Shown here piece after piece: positions 1 to 7,686 of a stretch of 14,349 bases of DNA. This stretch comes from Sphingomonadales bacterium (lineage in GTDB: Bacteria; Pseudomonadota; Alphaproteobacteria; Sphingomonadales; Sphingomonadaceae): the NCBI GenBank assembly GCA_025360285.1, contig JANYCM010000337.1, forward strand, positions 1 through 14,349, in the 5' to 3' direction. Positions within the stretch are counted from its first letter, which is position 1; every line of letters starts with the position of its first letter. A model generated the notes under the pieces. The model was not told the origin of the DNA. It did no database searches and saw only the letters and a list, made by a program, of their open reading frames with translations. The position numbers were made by a program, and so were the translations under genes.

Positions 1-2
1 AA

Positions 3-836
3 ATGCGGGCGCAATATGTGCTGGGGGTGGCGAGCTGGAACGGCGACGGGGTGCCGCGCAGTCTGGTGCTGGCCTATGCTTATCTGGCGCGCGCTTCCGC
101 CCAGGGCCTGCCCGAAGCGACGACGGCGCTCGGCAATCTGACGACGATCATCGCGCCGCAGGAACGCGCCCATGGCTGGGAAGTCGCGGTCAGCCTCGCC
201 GCCGGCAAAGGCGTGCCGCCGCAATTCGCCGCCGGGGCACCGGCGCGGGCGGTGGCTTTGAAACCGATGCCGGCGGCGGCCGACAGCGCGCCGCTGGTGC
301 CGGCGTTCAGCCGGGACCAGGTGATCAAGCCGGCGCCGCCGCCTGCCGCGCCGCCGCCCGCCGCGCCGCCGCCCGTAGTGGCGATGGTCGCGCCGGGGCC
401 GAAAATGCCGGTGGCGGTGGATGTGCCGCCGCCGAAGTCCAACAATTCCGGTGTTGACCCGGCCAGACCACCGGTTTTTCCGGTCGCACGACCCGTGAAT
501 CCCGGCCCCGATCCCGTTGAAACCGGGTTACCCCCCGCTGACTCACCCCAAAAACCCCAAAAAACCCCGAGTCCTACAGCGCCGGTGGTGGTCGCCAAGG
601 CCGAAGGCTGGCGGGTGCAATTGGGGGCGTTCGGCAAAAAGGCGCTCGCTGAAGCGGCCTGGAACGACATCAAAACCAAGGAAAAGCAGGCTGTTACTGG
701 CATGAAGCCGATCTTCACCGCCGCCGGCACAGTGACCAAATTGCAGCTCGGCCCCTATGCCAGCAAAGCCGCCGCCCGCGACGCCTGCGCAAAAATCGCC
801 TTTTCCGGCCGCGCCTGTTTTGTAACAGAGGGTTAG
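3..836 (+). CDS. Sel1-repeat / SPOR-domain protein, 5'-truncated by window edge
   Basis: This is the C-terminal 277 residues of a cell-envelope protein. The frame is open to the window edge, and the first Met lies inside a Sel1-type repeat (AQYVLGVASWNGDGVP, then AYAYLARASAQGLPEA, residues 3-43), so the true start and probably more Sel1 repeats lie upstream. Residues about 75-200 are a low-complexity Pro/Ala linker containing PPPAAPPPAAPPP. Residues 203-275 form a SPOR domain (begins WRVQLGAF, with a later LQLGPYASKAAARDAC segment). SPOR domains bind denuded septal peptidoglycan, and Sel1 repeats are helical protein-interaction modules. A periplasmic or membrane-anchored role at the division site is inferred. 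It ends with TAG about 110 bp from the convergent oxidoreductase gene. An odd C4A5C4A6C4 tract sits in the linker. The family call is firm; the exact role is unknown. Confidence 0.85.
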   Translation: MRAQYVLGVASWNGDGVPRSLVLAYAYLARASAQGLPEATTALGNLTTIIAPQERAHGWEVAVSLAAGKGVPPQFAAGAPARAVALKPMPAAADSAPLVPAFSRDQVIKPAPPPAAPPPAAPPPVVAMVAPGPKMPVAVDVPPPKSNNSGVDPARPPVFPVARPVNPGPDPVETGLPPADSPQKPQKTPSPTAPVVVAKAEGWRVQLGAFGKKALAEAAWNDIKTKEKQAVTGMKPIFTAAGTVTKLQLGPYASKAAARDACAKIAFSGRACFVTEG

Positions 837-841
837 GAGGC

Positions 842-870
842 TTGACATTTTGTGCCAGATAGGTTATACA
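842..870 (+). promoter_or_regulatory. Near-consensus sigma70-type promoter facing the 3' end of the oxidoreductase gene
   Basis: TTGACA (842-847) and TATACA (865-870) are separated by exactly 17 bp. This matches the vegetative sigma factor consensus very closely (6/6 and 5/6). It begins 6 bases after the SPOR gene stop and points right, into a region whose only substantial gene is on the opposite strand. Transcription would start near 877. What it drives is unclear: a small RNA, an antisense transcript against the oxidoreductase 3' end, or the 25-codon ORF at 915-992. Confidence 0.5.
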
Positions 871-914
871 CGTGAAATGTTAGGCGCCGTTCTCACCCAA
901 CACAGCACTTCGCC

Positions 915-992
915 ATGATGGACGCTTTGAACAAAGGCGGGGCGCCGCTACGCCGCAACCTGCACCGCCATACCCGGCCACTGTGCCCATAG
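915..992 (+). CDS. Possible 25-aa small ORF behind the 842-870 promoter
   Basis: A short open frame starts with two tandem ATGs (915 and 918), reads MMDALNKGGAPLRRNLHRHT and then five more residues, and stops at TAG 990-992. It lies about 40 bases downstream of the predicted transcription start and overlaps the antisense 3' end of the oxidoreductase gene. It has no clear Shine-Dalgarno sequence and no recognisable family. Most of its codons lie opposite real coding sequence, so chance is a good explanation. It is listed only because a strong promoter-like sequence precedes it. Confidence 0.12.
   Translation: MMDALNKGGAPLRRNLHRHTRPLCP
930..946 (-). terminator. Weak hairpin plus short T-run after the oxidoreductase gene
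   Basis: Read on the minus strand, GGCG-CCC-CGCC (946-936) is followed by TTTGTT (935-930), just past the TAG stop of the oxidoreductase gene. The stem has only 4 bp, so this is at best a weak intrinsic terminator. No better candidate lies in the 111-bp convergent gap. Confidence 0.2.
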
Positions 993-3900
993 CTTCGCCG
1001 ACCGCTTCGCCACAGCCGCGCGCTGTTCCCCCTTCACCGGCCCAAAACCGCGGACATCAAGCGGCAGCCGCGCAATCGCCGTCGCCAGTCCGATGTTCCC
1101 CGGATCAAGCCCTGAAATCAAGCGCTTGATATCATCTTCAAAGGCGAGGATGTCGCCGCGTTCCTCCCGCCGCTCGGCCGAATAGCCGAACACATCGAAT
1201 GCCGTGCCGCGCAGGCTCTTCAGCCGGGCCAGAACGCCGAACAGGGTGAACACCCAGGGACCAAAGCTCATCTTTTTCGGACGCCCCGTCGCCGGGTCGG
1301 TCCGCGCCAGCAACGGCGGCGCCAGCGTCACCCGCGGCGTGCCGCCGCTGAACTGTGCCGCGAAAGCCGCCTTGAAGCGCCCGTCGCTGTAAAGGCGCGC
1401 GACTTCATATTCATCCTTGTACGCCAATAGTTTGTAATAGCTTCTTGCCACGGCTTCTCCAAAACCATCGCCGCCGGCCGCCCGCGCCGTCGCCACCAGC
1501 GCGCTGAATCGCGCCGCATAACGGGTATCCTGATAGGCTGTCAGATCGGCAACCCGGCGCGCCATGATACTGTCCAGACCGGTCGCCGGCGGCGATTCCG
1601 CCGGCCCGCGCGCCGCCTCGACCATCGCCAGCACCTTGTCGGGCCGGACAGCCAGTAGGCGCCCCAGGCCAAAGGCGCGCTTGTTGAAGTCAACCGCCAC
1701 GCCGTTGAGCTCGATCGCCGTCTCAAGGCTTTGATATTGCAGCGGAATCAGCCCTTTTTGCCAGGCATAACCCATCAGCAATATGTTCGATGCAATGGCA
1801 TCCCCCATCAGCGCCACCGCCATCGTATCGGCGGCGATGAAATCACAGGCATTGGGATTGGCGGCGCCGCGGATGCTGCGCTCAACCTGCGCCGACTGGA
1901 AATCCATGTCCCGGTTGCGGACAAAGTCCGCCGTCGGAGCGATGTCGGCGTTGGCAACCACGGCAGTGCGCGTGGGAATCATCAAGGATTGCGTGGGTTT
2001 ATCGGCCGCCACCACCGCGTCACAGGCCAGCACAAGATCGGCGCCGCCGGCAATGATCCGCGGGCTGAGCAGATCGTCATTGGTCGCTGCGAGCCGCACA
2101 TGCGAATAGACGGCGCCCCCCTTCTGGGCGAGCCCGGCCATATCGGCAGTGGTGCTGGCAATGCCTTCGATATGGCCGGCGGTGCCCAGCAGCGCCGATA
2201 CCGTCAGCACACCAGTGCCGCCAATCCCGGTGACCATGATGTTGTAACCATGGCCAACGGCGGGAATGGCGGGTTCGGGCAGGTCGCCAAGCTCGAAATC
2301 GCCAGCCTTGGCCATTTTGACCTGGGCGTCTTCGACTTCAACAAAGCTCGGACAAAAACCCTTCAAGCAACTGTAATCCTTGTTGCAGCTTGACTGGTTG
2401 ATGCGGCGCTTGCGACCAAATTCTGTCTCCAGCGGTTCAACGGAAACGCAGTTGGACTGAACCGAACAATCGCCGCAGCCTTCGCAGACGGCGCTGTTGA
2501 TGAAGACGCGTTTGGCCGGATCGGCCATGGTCTTGCGCTTGCGGCGCCGGCGTTTTTCGGCGGCACAGGTCTGGTCAAAGATGATGATGGTGCAGCCCGG
2601 CGTGGCGGCAAATTCCGTCTGGATCGCCGGCAGCGCCGACCGATCGAGCAGGCGGACCGAAGCGGGCAGGGTAACACCCTGATAATGCAACAGGTCCTCA
2701 GTCAGCACCACGACTTTTTTGGCGTGTTCGGCGACCATCTGGGCAGCGATCTGATCGACTGAAAGCTCGCCATCATGCGTCTGGCCGCCGGTCATGGCGA
2801 CGGCGTCATTGTAAAGGATCTTGTAGGTGATGTTGACCCCGGCAGCGATCGACTGCCGCACCGCCAGCAGGCCGGAATGGAAATAGGTGCCGTCACCCAG
2901 ATTGGCGAAGACATGGTTTTCCGACGTGAAGGGCGCCTCGCCGATCCAGGTGACGCCTTCGCCGCCCATCTGGGTGAAGGTTTCAGCGCGATCCATCCAC
3001 AAGGCCATGATATGGCAGCCAATTCCCGCCAGGGCGCGGCTGCCTTCGGGGGGCTTGGTCGAGGTGTTGTGCGGACACCCCGAACAGAAATAGGGGGATC
3101 GCTTGATCGGGGTGATGAACGCTGCCGACTTGGCCGCCTGGTCGGCAAAGAAACCCAGGGTGCCGCGAATCAGGTCGGTATCATGGTAGCGCTGAATCCG
3201 CGCCGCGATTACGTTGGCGATAACGCCGGGCGATAGTTCATTGTCCGGGCTGAGCAGCCAATCGCCATGTTCATCCAGCTTGCCGACGACCCGCGGGCGC
3301 ACCGCCTCGCGCCAGTTGTAAAGCTGCCAGCGCAGCTGATGCTCGATGAATTCACGTTTTTCTTCAATAACTAGAACCTCTTCAAGGCCTTCGGCAAAGG
3401 CCCTGATGCCATCGGGTTCCAATGGCCAGGGCATGCCGACCTTGTAAACCCTGAGGCCGATATCGGCTGCAACCCTGGCAGTGATGCCAAGCTTGTCGAG
3501 CGCCTCCATCGTGTCGGCAAACGCCTTGCCGGTGGTGACGATGCCGAAGCGGGGGCGCGGCGTGTCCCAGATCACCCGGTCGATATGATTGGCCTTGGCA
3601 AAGGCCATGGCGGCAAAACCCTTGTAGCGTTGCAGGCGCGTATCTTCCTCACGCCAGATGTCGCCGCCGCGGATGTGGATACCGCCGGCGGGAAAATCAA
3701 ATTCCGGAATGATTATCGTGCGTTGTTCATTGGCAAGATCGATGGTGGCACTTGTTTCGACGGTATCGGCAGTGGCCTTGAAGCCCACCCAGGTGCCGGC
3801 AAATCGGCTCATCGCGATACCGAGCAGCCCATATTCGACAAACTCATGCACCGACGCCGGTGCCAGGAAAGGCACGAACGCTGCCTGGAAATTATGGTCG

Positions 3901-4388
3901 GACTGGTGGGGCAGGGTGCTAGACTTGGCGCCATGATCATCCCCGACAATGGCCAGGACCCCGCCATGGGGGGATGTGCCGGCGGCATTGGCATGTTTCA
4001 GCACATCCATAGCGCGATCAAGGCCCGGCCCCTTGCCGTACCAGATGCCGAACACGCCATCGACGGTCGCGCCTGGCCGCATGCCGACATGCTGGGAACC
4101 CCAGACGGAGGTGGCACCCAATTCTTCGTTAACACCCGGAACAAATACAATATTATGTTCAGCGAGCAGTTTTTTTGCCCGCCACAATTCCTGGTCATAG
4201 CCCCCCAGCGGCGAGCCGCGATAGCCCGAGATGAAGCCGCCGGTATTGAGCCCCGCCGCTTTGTCCCGCGCCTGCTGGACCAGCGGCAGACGCACCAGCG
4301 CCTGCACCCCGCTCATGAATACCCGCCCGTCGGTGAAGCGGTATTTGTCATCCAGCGAAACGGGCGGCAGGCCAGCGACCATCAGCAT
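948..4388 (-). CDS. Indolepyruvate ferredoxin oxidoreductase family protein (fused, long form)
   Basis: A 2-oxoacid:ferredoxin oxidoreductase that oxidatively decarboxylates indolepyruvate or other aryl-pyruvates to the acyl-CoA, passing electrons to ferredoxin. It is a long IorA-IorB fusion. Seen in order (numbering from 4388): an N-terminal pyrimidine/PFOR-like domain from about 20 with GFISGYRGSPLGGYD at 51-65; CSGCPHN with Cys 435, 438 and 458; a TPP-binding segment with GDGTYFHSG from 498 and YNDAV at 526-530; a ferredoxin-like cluster with Cys 635, 638, 641, 647, 668, 674 and 679; an IorB gamma-type domain starting GIGGTGV at 721; then a C-terminal region of the DUF6537 type (YYKLLAYKDEYEVARLYSDG). 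About 1150 aa is usual for this alphaproteobacterial/actinobacterial form. Met3 (ATG at 4382) is the better start: GGGA lies 7 nt before it but only 1 nt before Met1. It follows fhs by about 60 bp and has its own promoter and operator candidates. The family is certain; the in vivo substrate is inferred. Confidence 0.93.
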   Translation of the reverse strand: MLMVAGLPPVSLDDKYRFTDGRVFMSGVQALVRLPLVQQARDKAAGLNTGGFISGYRGSPLGGYDQELWRAKKLLAEHNIVFVPGVNEELGATSVWGSQHVGMRPGATVDGVFGIWYGKGPGLDRAMDVLKHANAAGTSPHGGVLAIVGDDHGAKSSTLPHQSDHNFQAAFVPFLAPASVHEFVEYGLLGIAMSRFAGTWVGFKATADTVETSATIDLANEQRTIIIPEFDFPAGGIHIRGGDIWREEDTRLQRYKGFAAMAFAKANHIDRVIWDTPRPRFGIVTTGKAFADTMEALDKLGITARVAADIGLRVYKVGMPWPLEPDGIRAFAEGLEEVLVIEEKREFIEHQLRWQLYNWREAVRPRVVGKLDEHGDWLLSPDNELSPGVIANVIAARIQRYHDTDLIRGTLGFFADQAAKSAAFITPIKRSPYFCSGCPHNTSTKPPEGSRALAGIGCHIMALWMDRAETFTQMGGEGVTWIGEAPFTSENHVFANLGDGTYFHSGLLAVRQSIAAGVNITYKILYNDAVAMTGGQTHDGELSVDQIAAQMVAEHAKKVVVLTEDLLHYQGVTLPASVRLLDRSALPAIQTEFAATPGCTIIIFDQTCAAEKRRRRKRKTMADPAKRVFINSAVCEGCGDCSVQSNCVSVEPLETEFGRKRRINQSSCNKDYSCLKGFCPSFVEVEDAQVKMAKAGDFELGDLPEPAIPAVGHGYNIMVTGIGGTGVLTVSALLGTAGHIEGIASTTADMAGLAQKGGAVYSHVRLAATNDDLLSPRIIAGGADLVLACDAVVAADKPTQSLMIPTRTAVVANADIAPTADFVRNRDMDFQSAQVERSIRGAANPNACDFIAADTMAVALMGDAIASNILLMGYAWQKGLIPLQYQSLETAIELNGVAVDFNKRAFGLGRLLAVRPDKVLAMVEAARGPAESPPATGLDSIMARRVADLTAYQDTRYAARFSALVATARAAGGDGFGEAVARSYYKLLAYKDEYEVARLYSDGRFKAAFAAQFSGGTPRVTLAPPLLARTDPATGRPKKMSFGPWVFTLFGVLARLKSLRGTAFDVFGYSAERREERGDILAFEDDIKRLISGLDPGNIGLATAIARLPLDVRGFGPVKGEQRAAVAKRSAKLWAQWPGMAVQVAA

Positions 4389-4401
4389 ATCCCAAGGCTA
4401 T

Positions 4402-4424
4402 TTAGGTCAATGTTACTGACCTAA
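4402..4424. promoter_or_regulatory. Perfect 23-bp palindrome, candidate operator of the oxidoreductase gene
   Basis: TTAGGTCA (4402-4409), a 7-base spacer (4410-4416) and TGACCTAA (4417-4424) form perfect 8-bp arms. The palindrome lies 14 bases upstream of the longer start of the oxidoreductase gene and covers the -10 of the predicted promoter, the expected place for a repressor. Size and symmetry fit a dimeric regulator such as a MarR, TetR, GntR or Lrp/AsnC type. No regulator gene is visible in the window. Confidence 0.55.
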
Positions 4425-4438
4425 GCGCAATTCGGCAA
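4410..4438 (-). promoter_or_regulatory. Candidate promoter of the oxidoreductase gene
   Basis: On the minus strand, TTGCCG (4438-4433) and TAACAT (4415-4410) are separated by 17 bp. The match to the vegetative consensus is moderate (4/6 for the -35, 4/6 for the -10). The -10 lies in the centre of the 4402-4424 palindrome, so a bound repressor would occlude it. The predicted start point leaves a leader of roughly 20-25 nt before the ATG at 4382. If real, the oxidoreductase is transcribed separately from, or in addition to, upstream fhs. Confidence 0.4.
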
Positions 4439-4450
4439 GGGCCGTTGCGC

Positions 4451-6133
4451 TCAACTCAGCCCGGTTATCTGGCCGTTGGCATCCACGCCGATATGAAGGG
4501 CCGCCGGCGCTTTGGGTAATCCCGGCATCGTGTTGATATCGCCGCACAAAGCGATGACAAAGCCAGCACCCGCGGCCAGCCGCACGTCGCGAATCGGCAG
4601 GGTGAAGCCGATCGCCGCGCCCTTGACATGTTCGTCCGCCGTGAAGCTGTAGGGCGTCTTGGCCATGCACACCGGTAGATGCCCAAAACCCTGATTGGCC
4701 AGGGCCTGCAATTGCCGAGCCGCCGCCGGGCTGAGCGCGACGTCACTGGCGCGGTAGATTTCGGTGGCGACACGGCGCATCTTGTCGGCAAGCGGCAGGT
4801 CATCTTCATAGAGCATTCGAAATCCGGCAGCTTCGGCGTCAGCCAGCGCCGCGACACTGCGTGCCAGATCGGCCGCACCCGCCGCACCATCGGCCCAGTG
4901 ACGACAAAGATGCGCCTTAACCAGCAATTCATCATGGCAATGCGCGATGACCGCCGCTTGTTCGGTCGGGCTGTCGCCAGCAAAGGCGTTTAGCGCCACC
5001 ACGACCGGTAACCCGAATTTTCCCATATTTTCAACATGCCGCGTCAAATTTGCGAGGCCGGCCGTCAAGGCCGCGGCATCTTCCTTGCCCAGGTCGGCGA
5101 GCGCCGCACCGCCATGATATTTAAGGGCACGGACGGTGGCGACAACAACCACCACCGCCGGCGACAGGCCGGCGCTGCGGCACTTGATATCGCAGAATTT
5201 TTCGCCGCCAAGATCGGCACCAAATCCGGCCTCGGTGACGGCAAATTCGCCTAGTGCCAGTGCCGATCGCGTCGCCACTACCGAATTGCAGCCATGGGCG
5301 ATATTGGCGAACGGCCCGCCATGGATCAACGCCGGCGAGCCGCCGATCGATTGCACAAGATTGGGCAGGATGGCGTCAACGAGCAACGCTGTCATCGCGC
5401 CGGCCGCGCCTAAATCGCCAGCGGTGACGGGCGTGCCGGCTTCATCCCGGCCGACGCGGATGCGGGCCAATCGCGCCTGCAGATCGTCGATATCCGTCGC
5501 CAGGCACAGGATGGCCATGACTTCCGATGCCACGGTTATGTCGAACCCGGTTTCGCGCGCCGGCGCATTGCCGGCGCCCATGCCGGTTGCAATCTGGCGC
5601 AGCGCCCGGTCATTCATGTCGAGCACCCGGCGCCAACTGACGTGCCGGGCGTCGAGTGGCAACCCAGTGGCCGTCGGCAGCCGATAATGCAGGGCATTGT
5701 CGATCAGCGCCGCCAGCAGATTGTGCGCCGAGGTTATGGCGTGGAAATCGCCAGTGAAATGCAGGTTGATGCGCTCCATCGGCAGCACTTACGACTGGCC
5801 ACCACCGGTGGCGCCGCCCTTGCGACCGAACACCGGCCCCAGCGAGGGTTCGCGCAGCGCAATGACCGTGCGGCGCCCGATCAGGTTGAGCGCATCGCCC
5901 AACCCGATCGTCGTTGTCGTCTTGCCTTCACCGGCCGGCGTCGGATTGATGGCCGTGACCAGGATGAGCTTGCCCTGGGGCCGCGCGGCAAGCGCCGTCA
6001 CCGCTGCTGCAGAAAGCTTGGCGATATGATGCCCCTGGGGCTCGATATCATCAAACCCCAGGCCGATTCCGGCAGCGATTTCGCTGATCGGGCGGATCGA
6101 AGCGGCCCGGGCAATCTCGATATCGCTGGTCAA
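4451..6133 (-). pseudogene. fhs: Formate-tetrahydrofolate ligase interrupted by one in-frame TAA
   Basis: Encodes 10-formyltetrahydrofolate synthetase (ATP + formate + THF). Reading through one ochre codon (minus strand 5791-5789) gives 560 codons, the normal length of about 555-560. The first 114 residues carry the nucleotide-binding loop TPAGEGKT (65-72) and REPSLGPVFG-KGGATGGG. After the stop the frame continues at once with VLPMERINLHFTGDFHAI to the usual end (NTMPGLPKAPAAL). Homologues have Gln in the GGGY(A/S)QVVPM loop, so the TAA replaces a Gln codon and is one C-to-T change from CAA. The chosen start is TTG at 6133 (LTSDIEIARAA), with GGGGA about 8 nt upstream; an ATG at 6140 is in another frame. 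The gene begins 25 bp after the outer-membrane gene. No second lesion is visible, so this is a recent null, a sequencing error, read-through, or a two-polypeptide gene using GTG at 5788. Confidence 0.85.
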
Positions 6134-6158
6134 TGCGCATTCCCCGAATTTTCTGCCC

Positions 6159-7121
6159 TTATAGCCGGACTTGCAGTCCTGCCGACACCGTGATTTTTGG
6201 CACAAGCTGATATCCTACGACCCGGCTGTAGACGGGCGCCTGGATGAAGCCGAACAGCGCGATCCGCCGGTTGACCGCCACAGTGGCACCGGGGCTGAGG
6301 TAAAGCAGTTCGCCGCCGCTGTTGTCCTGGTCGGCATTGGCGCCCTTGTCCTGGCCGGCGATGCGCAGATTGAGCTGCACCTGCGGCGTTATGCCCTTCC
6401 AGCCATTGTAGTGAACGCCGATGCTGCCAACACCGGTTACGGCAGGTTTGTATTCGTCACGACGATCGAAGGGGATTTGCACGCTTGCCTGGGCAAACCA
6501 ATCGAGTTTGCCGGTGAGCATGCCGAAATGATAGGCGCCGACCAGGGCATCGGTGGTGCCGGTGCCCGCCTGTAGCCCGCGATCGAGCAATTCGCCCTGT
6601 TGCGGTCCGGACCGGAAAGCGGTGTGGAAACCGCCGCTCGGCAGCTTCAGGCCAAATTGCAGCCCGGTAATCCCCGGGCCCCCAAAGCCCTGATACCGCC
6701 CCGTAATTCGCACATCGCCAAGACCGCTAGTTCTGGAATTCGAAACATCGGTATCGCCCTCGGCGATGGTCAGATGCGGCCGGATGACCAGCGGCACCTG
6801 CACATTTACGGCAAAATCCGTGCCTGGCGACCAATCCAGTGCGGCCGTGACATAGTGATTATAGCTGTAGCGTTCGATCTCACGATCGGCGGGCAGGGCG
6901 ATGGCGTTGGCATCGACAGCGCGTGTGCCGCTGCGCAATTGCGTCTGCGGCAGATAATCATAGCGTAGTTCGGCACGCAGACCGGGGGTGGCAGCAAGGC
7001 CCTCGCCGATCCAGTCGGTGGTCAGGGTGCAGCCACAGGCGGAACAGGCGTGCGCCGATGTGGCAAGACAAAGGGGCAGGAGGGCCGCAACAAGGGCGGC
7101 GCCGGGCAGGAAGCGGGGCAT
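6159..7121 (-). CDS. Outer-membrane beta-barrel-like protein with an N-terminal CSACGC motif
   Basis: About 320 residues from ATG 7121 (MPRFLPGAALVAALLPLCLA). This start gives a clean signal peptide with predicted cleavage AHA|CSACGC; an upstream start at 7148 (MPYLIRRPA) is less signal-like. The mature protein opens with CSACGCTLTTDW, a Cys cluster I recognise from a family of putative outer-membrane transporters in Proteobacteria. The rest alternates polar and hydrophobic residues with Gly and aromatics, as in a beta-barrel (for example GLQFGLKLPSGGFHT, DWFAQASVQIPF, GSIGVHYNGW), and ends with a strand-like VSAGLQVRL. The Cys motif suggests metal or thiol chemistry, but no substrate can be assigned. 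It lies 48 bp after the DUF2946-like gene and 25 bp before fhs on the same strand, consistent with co-transcription. Confidence 0.7.
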   Translation of the reverse strand: MPRFLPGAALVAALLPLCLATSAHACSACGCTLTTDWIGEGLAATPGLRAELRYDYLPQTQLRSGTRAVDANAIALPADREIERYSYNHYVTAALDWSPGTDFAVNVQVPLVIRPHLTIAEGDTDVSNSRTSGLGDVRITGRYQGFGGPGITGLQFGLKLPSGGFHTAFRSGPQQGELLDRGLQAGTGTTDALVGAYHFGMLTGKLDWFAQASVQIPFDRRDEYKPAVTGVGSIGVHYNGWKGITPQVQLNLRIAGQDKGANADQDNSGGELLYLSPGATVAVNRRIALFGFIQAPVYSRVVGYQLVPKITVSAGLQVRL

Positions 7122-7169
7122 GGCAGGTCTCCGGATTAAATAGGGCAAGGCGTCGGCGGTGTGCCGTCG

Positions 7170-7544
7170 TCATGCCCGTGCCGGAGGGCCCGTTGCTGGT
7201 TGGCTGCGATCGCCGATACCGCTGTGCAAATTTGCCGGCGGCATGGGTGCCGCTGCCGGGCCACCGTGATCCGCGGCAGGCGCAAAGATGACCGCGACGG
7301 GCAGCGGCGCGTCGCCATGGGCCGCCGCGATGGCAAAGGCGCAATCGTTCCCGCCACCGGGCACATGCGGATTTGTATCGCCGCCCGGCACGGTGGTGCC
7401 AGAGCATAGCGCCAGTTGCACCCCGCCAGGGCCAGCGATCGGCATATAGCCGGTGGGCGACATCAAACGGCCGGCGAGGGCCATCAGCACCAATAACAGG
7501 GCCAGCGGCGCCAACCGATCAGCAAAGGCTCTGAAGGGATTCAC
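7170..7544 (-). CDS. DUF2946-like small membrane/secreted protein
   Basis: A 124-residue protein if started at GTG 7544 (V/MNPFRAFADRLAPLALLL). The frame runs further upstream to a TTG at 7646, but that extension is basic and not signal-like, and it would bury the hydrophobic segment. Residues about 11-28 form one hydrophobic helix or signal (LAPLALLLVLMALAGRLM), followed by PTGYMPIAG, an LCSG and a later DCAFA. This order (short hydrophobic N-terminus, GYMP, single Cys, then C-x-FA and a Pro/Ala/His tail) matches the DUF2946 family, often found near copper or TonB-linked genes. Function is unknown. It is the first gene of the leftward run and precedes the CSACGC protein by 48 bp. The start codon is uncertain and the ribosome binding site is weak (AGG, 3 nt away). 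Confidence 0.6.
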   Translation of the reverse strand: MNPFRAFADRLAPLALLLVLMALAGRLMSPTGYMPIAGPGGVQLALCSGTTVPGGDTNPHVPGGGNDCAFAIAAAHGDAPLPVAVIFAPAADHGGPAAAPMPPANLHSGIGDRSQPATGPPARA

Positions 7545-7648
7545 AGGCCTGGCTATAGTTGAGTGCCTCTGGAAATCCAGCCTCGATCCAGCCACCCGGG
7601 GTTTGGCCAAGGCCCTGTCAATCTGCCGCCGAGCGCCCGGCAGCAATT

Positions 7649-7667
7649 GATTTCATGGATAGAAATC
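7649..7667. promoter_or_regulatory. Palindrome, possible operator
   Basis: GATTTC (7649-7654), 7 bases, then GAAATC (7662-7667): perfect 6-bp arms in an A+T-rich part of the divergent region. It sits about 105 bp upstream of the GTG start of the DUF2946-like gene and about 280 bp upstream of cydA, so it could serve either direction. The cognate factor is not identifiable. Confidence 0.3.
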
Positions 7668-7686
7668 TGCGAAACCTTGCCGGAAG

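Noticed and set aside
1731..2393. 220-codon plus-strand frame inside the oxidoreductase gene
   Set aside because: It is antisense to the conserved IorB domain and has no recognisable features.
4451..5788. C-terminal fhs piece as an independent complete gene starting at GTG 5788
   Set aside because: It lacks the nucleotide-binding loop and begins mid-motif. It is better described as the second part of an interrupted fhs, though reinitiation there is left open in the findings.
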